Assembly (NCBI RefSeq): GCF_020694005.1
Contig: NZ_CP073013.1
Span: 1,374,578 to 1,438,577 of the forward strand
DNA: 64,000 bases
Direction: 5' to 3'
Origin: Marinomonas profundi
GTDB taxonomy: Bacteria; Pseudomonadota; Gammaproteobacteria; Pseudomonadales; Marinomonadaceae
Part shown: in pieces, positions 47,853 to 56,707 of the stretch
Layout of the letters: each line of letters opens with the position of its first letter
Numbering within the stretch: position 1 is the stretch's first letter
Made by a program: the position numbers and the translations under genes
Notes under the pieces: model-generated
The model's database searches: none
What the model was told of the DNA's origin: nothing
Seen by the model: only the letters and a program-made list of their open reading frames with translations

Positions 47853-48770
47853 ATGACTCAATCGAGTATTAAAGCATCTTCTTTGCCCTTGGCAGGTTTG
47901 GGTTATGCCTTAGCCGCCGTTGCCATTTGGACAGGGTTTATTTTGGTGTCTAAAGCCGGAGCCTTGGCCGCTTTAGCGCTGCCCGACATGATGATGGTGC
48001 GCTTTGGAACCGCCTTTGTACTGTTTTCACCCTTCATTTGGCAGCACCGCAAAACCATCTTGCAATGGCGTATGTTTGCCTTAGGCAGTATTGGTGGTTT
48101 GGCTTACGCGCTGTCTGTTTTCAATGGTTTTCAGCACGCACCAGCGACACACGCCGCTCTATTATTACCGGGTTTAATGCCCATTATGATCGCAGTCTTC
48201 GCGTATTTCTTAGCAAACGAACGCCACACAGCAGCCTCTTGGATTGGCATTTTAATCAGCAGCTTAGGCATTTTGGCACTGTTGATTGAAACCTTGCTTT
48301 CTAGTGCATCTTACTGGCAAGGCGATTTAAGCTTTGTATTAGCCTGTGTGTTTTGGGGGATGTTCACTGTCTTGTTACGGCGTTGGAAATTTGCCCCTTG
48401 GCAAGCAACCTTAGGCATCATTGCCGTGACAAGTTTATTGTTTACGCCTGTGTATGTGCTGTTTCTACCTCATCATTTAGGCGAGGCGTCTTGGGAAATG
48501 ATCGGACTACAGGCTTTTTACCAAGGCGTCATGGCCACCACAGTACAAATGGTCTGTTACGGACGCGCGGTACATATTTTAGGCGCCACAAAAATGGGTG
48601 GTCTCATGGCGCTTGTCCCGGTGTTCGCCAGTGTCTTGGCGGTTCCCTTATTTGGAGAACAATGGACCCTTGGCTTAATCATTGCGCTCATTCTAATCAT
48701 CATCGGCACGCTAATAGGAAACCTGCCATTAACAAAACTGCGCGATTGGATGACGGCAAAAAATACTTGA
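47853..48770 (+). CDS. EamA/DMT-family exporter
   Basis: Inner-membrane transporter of the drug/metabolite superfamily (305 aa) with ten predicted helices in two EamA repeats (AAVAIWTGFILVSKAGALAAL; LSFVLACVFWGMFTVLLRRW). The second repeat ends in VPVFASVLAVPLFGEQWT. Such proteins export amino acids, metabolites or drugs; the substrate is not readable. It is divergent from its probable LysR regulator. An AAAAGG site precedes the ATG. Confidence 0.9.
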   Translation: MTQSSIKASSLPLAGLGYALAAVAIWTGFILVSKAGALAALALPDMMMVRFGTAFVLFSPFIWQHRKTILQWRMFALGSIGGLAYALSVFNGFQHAPATHAALLLPGLMPIMIAVFAYFLANERHTAASWIGILISSLGILALLIETLLSSASYWQGDLSFVLACVFWGMFTVLLRRWKFAPWQATLGIIAVTSLLFTPVYVLFLPHHLGEASWEMIGLQAFYQGVMATTVQMVCYGRAVHILGATKMGGLMALVPVFASVLAVPLFGEQWTLGLIIALILIIIGTLIGNLPLTKLRDWMTAKNT

Positions 48771-48829
48771 GTGCAACAGAAGTAAGATGGCGCTGCTAAA
48801 AACAGTAATACCTTAAATACCGGCTTTAG

Positions 48830-48852
48830 CAACGCGTTAGTCGTTGTTTTTT
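48830..48852 (+). terminator. Weak terminator behind the EamA exporter gene
   Basis: A 5-bp stem CAACG/CGTTG with a 7-nt loop, followed by six T residues, 60 nt after the stop codon. The stem is short. Confidence 0.4.
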
Positions 48853-48878
48853 ACACTTTAAAAAAGCTGACTTTTTGG

Positions 48879-48918
48879 CTGTCATATTGACGTCATTAAA
48901 TTGTCGCTGAACTGACAC
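48879..48918 (+). promoter_or_regulatory. Tandem Pho boxes upstream of phnD
   Basis: Four 7-mers at exact 11-bp spacing resemble the PhoB half site CTGTCAT: CTGTCAT (48879, 7/7), ACGTCAT (48890, 5/7), TTGTCGC (48901, 5/7) and CTGACAC (48912, 5/7). They end 51 nt before the phnD start, where PhoB-activated promoters keep their boxes. This implies induction by phosphate starvation. Confidence 0.7.
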
Positions 48919-48969
48919 AGTAGCGCCTTATTGTTTAACGACATTTAGAATCCTAAGGATACCGCTGCA

Positions 48970-49935
48970 ATGAATATAATCTCCGAGATCAAGATCACTT
49001 CGCTGCCTTTATTATTGGGTTTGGCGGTCACCAGCACAGCATTGCAAGCCAGCGATTTGGCTTCTCGCTTTACCGATAACAATGGCGATCTGACGGCCGA
49101 TGCGCCAAGCGATGTGAAAAAGTGGATTGACCCAGATACCTTGGTGTTTGCTTATACGCCGGTAGAAGATCCTGCGGTTTACGCTCAGGTTTGGGATGAT
49201 TTCTTGAAGCATATGGAAAAAGTCACCGGTAAGCGGGTGCAGTTTTTCCCAGTACAATCCAACGCAGCACAGTTAGAAGCCATGCGTGCTGGACGTCTTC
49301 ATGTGGCTGGTTTTAATACTGGTTCGACGCCTGTTGCCGTCAACTGCACCGGATTTGTGCCTTTCACCATGATGGCAGGGAAAGATGGCAGCTTTGGTTA
49401 CGAAATGGAAATCATCACACGCCCAGATTCTGGCATCAGCAAAATAGACGACATCAAGGGACGCAACCTTGCCTTTACCGCACCAACGTCTAACTCAGGC
49501 TTCAAAGCGCCATCGGCGTTATTGGCCGCAGAATTTAACTTGCAAGCCGACCAAGACTTCACACCATCCTTCTCTGGTAGCCATGATAACTCCATTTTAG
49601 GCGTGGTAAACAATGACTACGATGCGGCCGCCATTGCCAATTCCGTCCTACAACGCATGGTATCAAGAGACGTTGTTTCCACCACCGATTTCACCACGAT
49701 TTATAAGTCACAAACCTTTCCAACCACAGGTTATGGCTATGTGTACAACCTAAAACCAGAATTGGCCGCCAAGATACAAGACGCTTTTTTTAGTTACCAG
49801 TGGGCAGGTTCGCCATTAGAAGCCGAATTCAAAAACTCTGGCGAAGCGCAATTCATTCCGATTACCTACAAAAAACATTGGGATGTGGTGCGTACAATCG
49901 ATAACGCACTGAATGTTTCCTACAACTGCAATTAA
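48970..49935 (+). CDS. phnD: PhnD-type phosphonate/phosphite ABC substrate-binding protein
   Basis: Periplasmic binding protein (321 aa) of the PhnD/PtxB family. Residues 1-27 are a signal peptide (LPLLLGLAVTSTALQA). The family motifs are TLVFAYTPVEDP, VTGKRVQFFPVQSNAAQLEAMRAGRLHVAGFNTG and the SNSGFKAPSA phosphonate-binding loop. Relatives bind phosphonates, phosphite or phosphate. It heads phnD-phnC-phnE-phnE; no C-P lyase or phosphite oxidase gene lies in the window, so the ligand is open. AAGGA lies upstream of the ATG. Confidence 0.9.
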   Translation: MNIISEIKITSLPLLLGLAVTSTALQASDLASRFTDNNGDLTADAPSDVKKWIDPDTLVFAYTPVEDPAVYAQVWDDFLKHMEKVTGKRVQFFPVQSNAAQLEAMRAGRLHVAGFNTGSTPVAVNCTGFVPFTMMAGKDGSFGYEMEIITRPDSGISKIDDIKGRNLAFTAPTSNSGFKAPSALLAAEFNLQADQDFTPSFSGSHDNSILGVVNNDYDAAAIANSVLQRMVSRDVVSTTDFTTIYKSQTFPTTGYGYVYNLKPELAAKIQDAFFSYQWAGSPLEAEFKNSGEAQFIPITYKKHWDVVRTIDNALNVSYNCN

Positions 49936-49959
49936 TTCAGACCGTTAAACGGGCTTTTT

Positions 49960-49986
49960 AACCCCTCTAAGGAGGGGGTGTTTTTT
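49960..49986 (+). terminator. Intra-operon hairpin with T-run between phnD and phnC
   Basis: The stem CCCCTC/GAGGGG (49962-49967, 49972-49977) with a TAAG loop is followed by TTTTTT at 49981-49986. It ends 16 nt before phnC and may cause partial termination, leaving more binding protein than transporter. Confidence 0.6.
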
Positions 49987-50002
49987 AGTCTGTGGAGTGA
50001 AA

Positions 50003-50833
50003 ATGTTAACCATCGAATCCCTTAGTAAATCTTACAATAGCGGTGATAAAGCCCTAACGGACGTCAACATCACCCTACCCAAAGGCCAAGTCGTGGCCCT
50101 GATTGGCCCTTCTGGCGCAGGAAAAAGTACCCTTATTCGTTGTGTCAACCGATTGGTCGAACCGACACAAGGAAAAATTTTCTTAGCTGACACGCCCATT
50201 ACACAGCTCAATAGTGGTCAGCTGCGCGCCGCAAGACGTCGCATGGGGATGATTTTCCAAGATTACGCCCTGATAGATCGTTTATCCGTGATGGAAAACG
50301 TCTTATCTGGCTATTTAGGCTACAGCGGGTTTTGGCGCAGCTTTCTACGTCGTTACCCTCAGGACGTCATCACAGAAGCCTTCCGCCTACTTGAACGGGT
50401 GGGTTTAGAGTCTTTTATCGACAAACGGGCTGATGAACTATCGGGCGGACAACGCCAACGCGTCGGTATTGCTCGTGCCTTGTTACAAAACCCACAGATT
50501 CTGCTTGTCGACGAACCCACCGCGAGCCTAGACCCTAAAACCTCTCGTCAGATTATGCGTTTGATCAAAGAGCTGTGCGCAGAACGTCAATTGTCCGCCA
50601 TTATTAACATTCATGATGTTTCGTTAGCCCAGCAATTTGCTGATCGAATCATTGGCCTAAAGTCAGGCCAAGTGGTGTTTGATGGTCAACCAGACGCCTT
50701 AGACACCGACATGCTGACGCTGATTTATGGTGAAGAAGATTGGAACCCTCAGACCGATAACGACGATGAGAAGGAAGCGCCCGTCCATTCCTCTAAACCT
50801 ATGATGATGAGCAGCAAGGCAGCCTTGGTATGA
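50003..50833 (+). CDS. phnC: Phosphonate ABC transporter ATPase
   Basis: Cytoplasmic ATPase of the PhnCDE importer (about 276 aa). Walker [10 protein letters not shown] lies near 35, the Q-loop is [15 protein letters not shown], the signature [15 protein letters not shown] and Walker [18 protein letters not shown] at 49997 is in frame, but GGAG (49994-49997) spaces correctly to the ATG at 50003. The stop overlaps the next start as ATGA, so phnC and phnE are coupled. Confidence 0.93.
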   Translation: MLTIESLSKSYNSGDKALTDVNITLPKGQVVALIGPSGAGKSTLIRCVNRLVEPTQGKIFLADTPITQLNSGQLRAARRRMGMIFQDYALIDRLSVMENVLSGYLGYSGFWRSFLRRYPQDVITEAFRLLERVGLESFIDKRADELSGGQRQRVGIARALLQNPQILLVDEPTASLDPKTSRQIMRLIKELCAERQLSAIINIHDVSLAQQFADRIIGLKSGQVVFDGQPDALDTDMLTLIYGEEDWNPQTDNDDEKEAPVHSSKPMMMSSKAALV

Positions 50834-51648
50834 AGACAGATGATCGTATCCATCTGGCTCGACAAGGCCAGTGGAAGCCGTTGCCATTAATTCGTGACCG
50901 TCGCTATCGCTATGCTCTATTGCTCGCCAGCGTGGCTTATTTCTGCGTGGCGTTTTTAAGCATCGACGTCAACTGGTCTCGAGTGGCGGAAGGCATGAGC
51001 CGAGCGGCGCGTTTCTTATCGGCTTTTTTACAGCCTGACTTTACCAGCCGCAGCCAAGATATTATCAGCGGTTTGTTAGAGTCATTAACCATGACTTTTA
51101 CCTCGACCGTGATAGGGATTTTACTGGCGATTCCGGTTGGCGTGGGCGCAGCACGTAACCTAGCGCCCCTGCCTATTTACCTATTTTGCCGTTCGATTAT
51201 TGCCATTTCACGAACCTTTCAAGAAGTCATTATTGCCATTTTATTTGTGGTGATGTTCGGCTTTGGCCCCTTGGCAGGCATGATGACGCTCGCCTTTGCC
51301 ACCGTTGGTTTCATGGCAAAACTATTGGCAGAAGACATAGAAGACATTGATGAGCGACAAGTGGAAGCCATTCGTTCAACCGGAGCTCGCTGGCTGCAAT
51401 TGATAAACTACGCTGTGCAACCACAAGTCATGCCGCGTTTGATCGGTCTGGCGGTTTATCGCTTGGACATTAACTTCAGGGAATCTGCGGTGATTGGTAT
51501 TGTCGGTGCTGGCGGCATTGGCGCAACACTCAATACCTCATTAAGCCGCTACGAATACGATACGGCAGCGGCCATCTTGCTGATTATTATTGCCATCGTC
51601 ATGTTTACAGAATATTGCTCGGGTTACATCCGTAGGTGGGTACAATAA
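50830..51648 (+). CDS. phnE: Phosphonate ABC transporter permease PhnE, first copy
   Basis: Inner-membrane permease (272 aa) of the BPD_transp_1 family with about six helices. It has the PhnE-type [32 protein letters not shown] and the EAA loop [26 protein letters not shown], which contacts the ATPase. It overlaps phnC by 4 nt and the second permease by 1 nt. With the next gene it probably forms a heterodimeric channel, as in systems with two phnE genes. Confidence 0.92.
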   Translation: MKTDDRIHLARQGQWKPLPLIRDRRYRYALLLASVAYFCVAFLSIDVNWSRVAEGMSRAARFLSAFLQPDFTSRSQDIISGLLESLTMTFTSTVIGILLAIPVGVGAARNLAPLPIYLFCRSIIAISRTFQEVIIAILFVVMFGFGPLAGMMTLAFATVGFMAKLLAEDIEDIDERQVEAIRSTGARWLQLINYAVQPQVMPRLIGLAVYRLDINFRESAVIGIVGAGGIGATLNTSLSRYEYDTAAAILLIIIAIVMFTEYCSGYIRRWVQ

Positions 51649-52475
51649 TGCCAGTACGCTATTTGGATCATTCAAAGTCGTTAGCCACCGCCAAGTGGAG
51701 CCTAAAAACACGACGCCAACAGTGGTTTAGTTGGTTGGCTTGGTTGATCGGTGTTTGCTTGTTTATTTTGTGCTGGAAGCTGATTTCAGACAACACTATG
51801 TGGGTCTTTGTAGAAGACGCACCCAAGCAAGGCATAGACCTCATTAGCCGTATGATCCCACCGCAGTGGGATTACACGCCCAATTTATGGCAACCCTTAT
51901 GGGACACCATCAATATTGCGACCTTCGGTACGGTACTGGGTATTCTCATGGCGTTTCCGTGTGCTTTTTTAGCCGCGCGCAACACCACGCCTCACCCGCT
52001 TATCCGCTCGGCCGCACTCATGCTTATTGTGTCGTCTCGCTCCATCAACTCGCTCATTTGGGCCATGTTATTGGTGACCATTTTAGGGCCAGGATTGTTG
52101 GCGGGCATTTTAGCCATTGCCCTACGCTCCATCGGCTTTGTTGGTAAATTACTCTATGAAGCCATTGAGGAAATTCATCCGACACCAGTCGAAGCCATTA
52201 CCGCAACCGGCGCCAGCCGCTTACAAGTCATGTCTTATGCGGTATTGCCTCAAGTCATGCCGGCCTTTGCCGGTATCAGCATTTATCGTTGGGACATTAA
52301 TATCCGCGAATCGACAGTATTGGGGTTGGTCGGCGCAGGCGGCATTGGCCTACAGTTAAACGGGGCAATTAACACCTTGGCGTGGGACAAAGTCAGTGTG
52401 ATTTTCATTTTGATCTTTGCCACCGTCTTAGTATCCGAATGGATATCGGCGAAAGTGCGTAAGGCGTTTTTGTAA
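51648..52475 (+). CDS. phnE: Phosphonate ABC transporter permease PhnE, second copy
   Basis: Second permease of the importer (275 aa), BPD_transp_1 fold, with PLWDTINIATFGTVLGILMAFPCAFLAARN and the EAA loop EAITATGASRLQVMSYAVLPQVMPAF. The frame is open from 51636, but the ATG at 51648 overlaps the preceding stop codon (TAATG) and gives the usual start. It is last in the operon. The two permeases are paralogues, so a heterodimer is likely. Confidence 0.9.
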   Translation: MPVRYLDHSKSLATAKWSLKTRRQQWFSWLAWLIGVCLFILCWKLISDNTMWVFVEDAPKQGIDLISRMIPPQWDYTPNLWQPLWDTINIATFGTVLGILMAFPCAFLAARNTTPHPLIRSAALMLIVSSRSINSLIWAMLLVTILGPGLLAGILAIALRSIGFVGKLLYEAIEEIHPTPVEAITATGASRLQVMSYAVLPQVMPAFAGISIYRWDINIRESTVLGLVGAGGIGLQLNGAINTLAWDKVSVIFILIFATVLVSEWISAKVRKAFL

Positions 52476-52535
52476 AACCAATCTAAATTTCTGACGTCAA
52501 AGACCTTTTACATAGCGTAAAAAATGGCAACACGA

Positions 52536-52700
52536 TTAGTCACAGGTCAAATATTGTTCAGAACGCTGTAATCGCCCAAGCAAATAGGCTGTGGAGTATC
52601 CGCCAGCAATTTGCTGTAAAACAGGAAAAGCAGCGTCTTTTGGCAACACATGTACATTCGAATCGCCAAAAAAGCTCAGTTGGTCAGAACCGGGGGAAAC
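52536..52700 (-). pseudogene. Possible gene fragment behind the phn operon
   Basis: The minus strand is open from 52700 to a stop at 52536 and reads as a protein-like tail (PGSDQLSFFGDSNVHVLP... then AFPVLQQIAGGYSTAYLLG...), without an ATG start and with a stop just upstream. Family unknown; it may be the remnant of a longer gene or chance. Confidence 0.25.
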
Positions 52701-52720
52701 CTATAAAGCCATGTCGTAGA

Positions 52721-54757
52721 TTACGCGGGCTGATAAGACGCAAGCCATTGCGGAATATCCTGAACAGGTATGCCTTTTGAATAATAAAACCCCTGCGCGT
52801 ATTCACAACCAATGCTGGCGAGAAACGCTTGCTGATCGGGCGTTTCAACCCCTTCTGCTGTTACCGTCAAATGAAAAGATTTTGCAATTGACACGATTGC
52901 TTCCAACATTAATCGACCACTTTTTTGTTCCGACTCAATCACAAAGCTGCGATCTATTTTTAAGTTATCCAAAGGCAACTTGCCTAAATAGCTCAAGGAA
53001 GAATAACCTGTACCAAAATCATCTAAACAAATTTTCACACCAGCCGCTCTAAGCCTATTGGCGTTTGATTTCACTTGATCGCCAATGGTTAATAAAGCGT
53101 CCTCAGTCACTTCGACCTCGATCGATCTGGGGTCAATGCCATGCGCTTCTATCCCTTCAATAAGCACACCTATGATTGGCTTCATACTAAAGCTTTTCGC
53201 TGAAATATTAATCGCCACCGGTGTATCGGCATTAAAAGTGTCGGGGTTCGCTTTAATAATAGACAAGGTTTTATTCACTACACACTTGTCCAATTCAAGC
53301 AGAAAATTCAGTTCTTGAGCGGTTTCGATCATTTCCCATGGGGAAATGTAATCATATTCGAGGCTAAACCAACGCATGAGTGCTTCATACCCCGCGACCC
53401 GATTGTGCTCGAGGTCAATTTTCGGCTGGAAATACACATCGATTGCCACGTCTTTGATTGCTTTGATCAACGCTTTTTGGATGCCTTTTTTACGGTCTGC
53501 AGCTTGGTGAATGGATTCGTTATAGCAAGACAGGAATTGCATATTCTGACGAGAATATTCTATTGCCATTAAAGAACGCTCGACTACATCATGAAAAGTG
53601 TCTTTATTTTTCGAAAAATACGCGCTGCCAATACGAGTTTCTGAGCTAATTTCCCCAACAGTTCGTTTTAATTCTGAGTGCAGAGAAGCGGCTTTGTGTT
53701 CCACTTGTTGCTCCACACCTTGCGTAGAATCCACATCAAAAATGATTAAGAATCGGCTTGCTTGTAGGCGGCAGCAATGCAGGTAACTCACTCGTTCTTC
53801 TAACGAGCGAGCCAGCTCTTCCAACATTTTATCGGCTAAGACTTCTCCATTGAGTTTTCGTATACGATCAAAATCTGTCAGCTCAAAGGCCATAAAACAA
53901 AATAGGGTATTTTCAGCTTGATTGGCATTGAAAAGTTGTTGGACATAATCGATTTGTGGCAGTTTCGTCACCGAGTCAAAGTTTCTCAGAAAAAAAGCCT
54001 CGTTGGCTGCGACCACTTTCTCAGAAACATCAATGCCCACACCTTGAATATGACAGCCAATGTTGTCTTTCACTATTTTGAAACGCCATTCTACTTCAGT
54101 ATTAGACGAGGCGCCTTTCATCATCAGCGACATTTTTAATTCATTTTTAAAACCATTTTTAGACAACGAAAACAGCCATTGCGCGTCTCTTTTCGAAGAG
54201 CCCGCCACGCAATCTAGAAAGTCATCACCACTCACTTTATTGAAATGGAATTGCTGAGAAAACGATTTATTGGATAAAATAATAGCGCCGTCTAAGGTAA
54301 TCCGAACAATAAAAAGCCCTTCTGAATCAAAAACATTTCGATAACGTATATCTACTCGTTCTAGCTGCTCGACCACATTTTTGTACATGGATAAGTCATG
54401 GCAAATCCCCACAAAAAACGGCTCGCCTTCTGGGGTTTCGGCGCGCCCAACGGATAAGTGCATTTGAAAAAGTTGACCGTTCTTTTTCATAGCGATTACT
54501 TCGCGACCTTGACCAATAATCGCTGTTTTACCCGTATCAAGGTGATTTTTTAGATAACCATCGTGTCGCTCACCGTCACTTTTTGGCATCAATATTGATA
54601 CGTTCTGACCAAATACATCGGCTTCCGAATAACCAAAAAGCAATTCGGCAGAAGGGGAAAATGACTGAATGATGCCACGACCATTAATAATGATAATGCC
54701 ATCTGCAGCGGCTTCAAACAGTGCTTTGTAAAGGGAGCTTTCCTTGTTTATAGCCAT
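52721..54757 (-). CDS. PAS-degenerate GGDEF-EAL cyclic-di-GMP phosphodiesterase
   Basis: Signalling protein of 678 aa with no membrane segment: PAS domain (about 6-120, YKALFEAAADGIIIINGRG...), a second PAS-like region, GGDEF and EAL domains. The GGDEF motif is replaced by ASRFLIIF, so it should not make c-di-GMP. The EAL domain has all key motifs (EALMRW, NISAKSF, VEVTEDALL, DDFGTGYSSL, LKIDRSFV, TAEGVET, YAQGFYYSKG) and should hydrolyse it. It follows a PAS chemoreceptor by 6 nt in one operon, linking chemotaxis-type sensing to c-di-GMP. Confidence 0.92.
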   Translation of the reverse strand: MAINKESSLYKALFEAAADGIIIINGRGIIQSFSPSAELLFGYSEADVFGQNVSILMPKSDGERHDGYLKNHLDTGKTAIIGQGREVIAMKKNGQLFQMHLSVGRAETPEGEPFFVGICHDLSMYKNVVEQLERVDIRYRNVFDSEGLFIVRITLDGAIILSNKSFSQQFHFNKVSGDDFLDCVAGSSKRDAQWLFSLSKNGFKNELKMSLMMKGASSNTEVEWRFKIVKDNIGCHIQGVGIDVSEKVVAANEAFFLRNFDSVTKLPQIDYVQQLFNANQAENTLFCFMAFELTDFDRIRKLNGEVLADKMLEELARSLEERVSYLHCCRLQASRFLIIFDVDSTQGVEQQVEHKAASLHSELKRTVGEISSETRIGSAYFSKNKDTFHDVVERSLMAIEYSRQNMQFLSCYNESIHQAADRKKGIQKALIKAIKDVAIDVYFQPKIDLEHNRVAGYEALMRWFSLEYDYISPWEMIETAQELNFLLELDKCVVNKTLSIIKANPDTFNADTPVAINISAKSFSMKPIIGVLIEGIEAHGIDPRSIEVEVTEDALLTIGDQVKSNANRLRAAGVKICLDDFGTGYSSLSYLGKLPLDNLKIDRSFVIESEQKSGRLMLEAIVSIAKSFHLTVTAEGVETPDQQAFLASIGCEYAQGFYYSKGIPVQDIPQWLASYQPA

Positions 54758-54763
54758 AATGTG

Positions 54764-56320
54764 TTACTTGAACCTTTTAACCAATTCGTACAATGCTTTT
54801 GTGGATTCAGTTGAGCGTAAAATAGACGCTTCAGTTGCTTCCATTTTTTGTGTGTTTTCATGGCCTAGATTGGCAATATTATGCACTTGATGAGTTGTTT
54901 CCTCGATTACAATAGATTGCTGCTGAGTGGCTGCGGCCATCTGTAATGAGCGAATCGCTATTTCACCCACGACAAGATTCACCTCTTTCACCAACTCATC
55001 TTCTAATTCAACTCTGTTTAAACTTTCACGAGAAAGAATAACCCCTTCTTCTGCGACTTTTGACGTTGCTTTTACGCCATTCAATAAGTCTTCAATGGCT
55101 TTGTCGATCTCCTGGGTCAGTGTTTGTGTTTTTGAGGCCAAGTGACGAACTTCATCGGCAACCACTGCAAAACCTCGACCATGTTCACCCGCTCTCGCAG
55201 CCTCAATAGCGGCGTTCAACGCCAGTAAATTCGTCTGTTCGGCAATTTGATCGATCATATTCGTTGAGGTTGAAATTCTTTCGGCTAATGAAGAAACATG
55301 GCTAACTGATTTTCCAATACTCATTACTGTGGTGTTCAACTGCTCTATTGACAACTTAGCTTCATTGCCAGCGAGTGCTGCGTTTTTGCTAATCTCAGAT
55401 GCTTTGCTCGCGAACTCTGCGGTTTCGGAAATGTTCTGGGATACTTCCAGAATAGTCGATGACATTTCTGTCATTGATGTTGCGATTGAATCCGTTTCTG
55501 ACTGCTGACTTAAAATTTTAACTTTGGCACTTGAGATCGATTTATACGATGCTTCCATCTCCTTTTCTACGCCTGCTGCTCCATTTTCAATACGAGTTAA
55601 AATCGTCCCTAAACGAGAGTGTAGACTTTTTATTCCGACTGAAATATCGCCAATAGAAGCCGCTTGGCTTGTATAAGTCGCCGTTGCAACAGGGTGTTTA
55701 AATGCGGCTTTGCCAAGCTTATGTTGTAAATAATTTAAGAACTTTCCTTGCTGCCATTTTAATATCACAACATAAATAAACAGAACAGCGGCAAATAACG
55801 ACACTGCGTATTCGAACGAAAAAAACAGCAGCGTCAAGCCAACTAATATCCCCGCGAAAAACAGCATGGCATTTTCAATATTAAAAACAGTGCTAGCAGT
55901 AAAGACCGACTTATTCTTGTTAATACGACGATATAGCGCTTCTGCACGAGTTACATCTTTTCGGCTGGGACACACACGCACGGATTCGTAACCGACCGTT
56001 TTGCCATTTTCCGTTATAGGCATGACGTAAGCGTCTACCCAATAAAAGTCCCCGTTTTTACAACGATTCTTTACCAATCCCATCCATGGCAAGCCTGCCC
56101 TGAGTTGAGTCCACATTACTTCAAACGCCGCGGGCGGCATATCTGGGTGTCGCACAAGGTTATGAGGTTGGCCAATCAGCTCTTCTTTGCGGTAACCACT
56201 GACGTCAACAAAAGCACTATTACAGTCTAAGATGTTCCCCTTCAGATCGGTAACGGAAATAAGTTTGACACCTTCCGAAAAGGTTCTTTCTGAGTTAGAA
56301 ACGGGTAAATTTTTTCTCAT
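54764..56320 (-). CDS. PAS-domain methyl-accepting chemoreceptor (Aer-like)
   Basis: Chemotaxis receptor of 518 aa. The N-terminal PAS domain (about 14-120, [42 protein letters not shown]) resembles Aer, which senses redox through FAD. A membrane hairpin follows at about 154-185, then a long helical signalling domain with the conserved tip [35 protein letters not shown]. There is no periplasmic ligand domain, so it senses an internal state. TTGAGGAAAT precedes the ATG. It is cotranscribed with the EAL protein. Confidence 0.93.
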   Translation of the reverse strand: MRKNLPVSNSERTFSEGVKLISVTDLKGNILDCNSAFVDVSGYRKEELIGQPHNLVRHPDMPPAAFEVMWTQLRAGLPWMGLVKNRCKNGDFYWVDAYVMPITENGKTVGYESVRVCPSRKDVTRAEALYRRINKNKSVFTASTVFNIENAMLFFAGILVGLTLLFFSFEYAVSLFAAVLFIYVVILKWQQGKFLNYLQHKLGKAAFKHPVATATYTSQAASIGDISVGIKSLHSRLGTILTRIENGAAGVEKEMEASYKSISSAKVKILSQQSETDSIATSMTEMSSTILEVSQNISETAEFASKASEISKNAALAGNEAKLSIEQLNTTVMSIGKSVSHVSSLAERISTSTNMIDQIAEQTNLLALNAAIEAARAGEHGRGFAVVADEVRHLASKTQTLTQEIDKAIEDLLNGVKATSKVAEEGVILSRESLNRVELEDELVKEVNLVVGEIAIRSLQMAAATQQQSIVIEETTHQVHNIANLGHENTQKMEATEASILRSTESTKALYELVKRFK

Positions 56321-56707
56321 ATTTCCTCAACTATTTAACTGACCTTTTAGTTATAACCTAACCAACATAACATCATTAATTTGGCTTATATTAGTAAGTC
56401 GCACTATATAGTCATTAACAAAAAAACATAGAAAATTAGGAAAAATAAGCTATTTTTTTGATATATGTCATTTTCACCGAAAACAAATAAAAAAAATTCT
56501 CATTGCTTTTGTTTGTCTTTTATCTACTAACGTATTCAAACCCATCTTTTGATTACATATAGACACATCTCACTAGTTGATTTCACCCTAGTATTTTTTG
56601 CCTCTCACAGTATCAGCTAGGGTTACTATGAAGAAGAGTGCGAAACACTAAACCAAATAACGGTTATGTGCGTAATAACATCAAATAAAACAACGAAGAA
56701 ACAACTA
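56321..56707. other. AT-rich divergent gap between the PAS chemoreceptor and photolyase genes
   Basis: About 387 bp holding the promoters of both genes. No clear sigma-28 (chemotaxis-type) or LexA site was found. A tiny ATG-led frame of seven codons (MKKSAKH) lies at about 56628-56651 and is not credible alone. Confidence 0.5.

Noticed and set aside
56628..56651. Seven-codon leader-like frame before the photolyase gene
   Set aside because: Too short to support, with no attenuator hairpin or amino-acid bias that would make a leader-peptide case.
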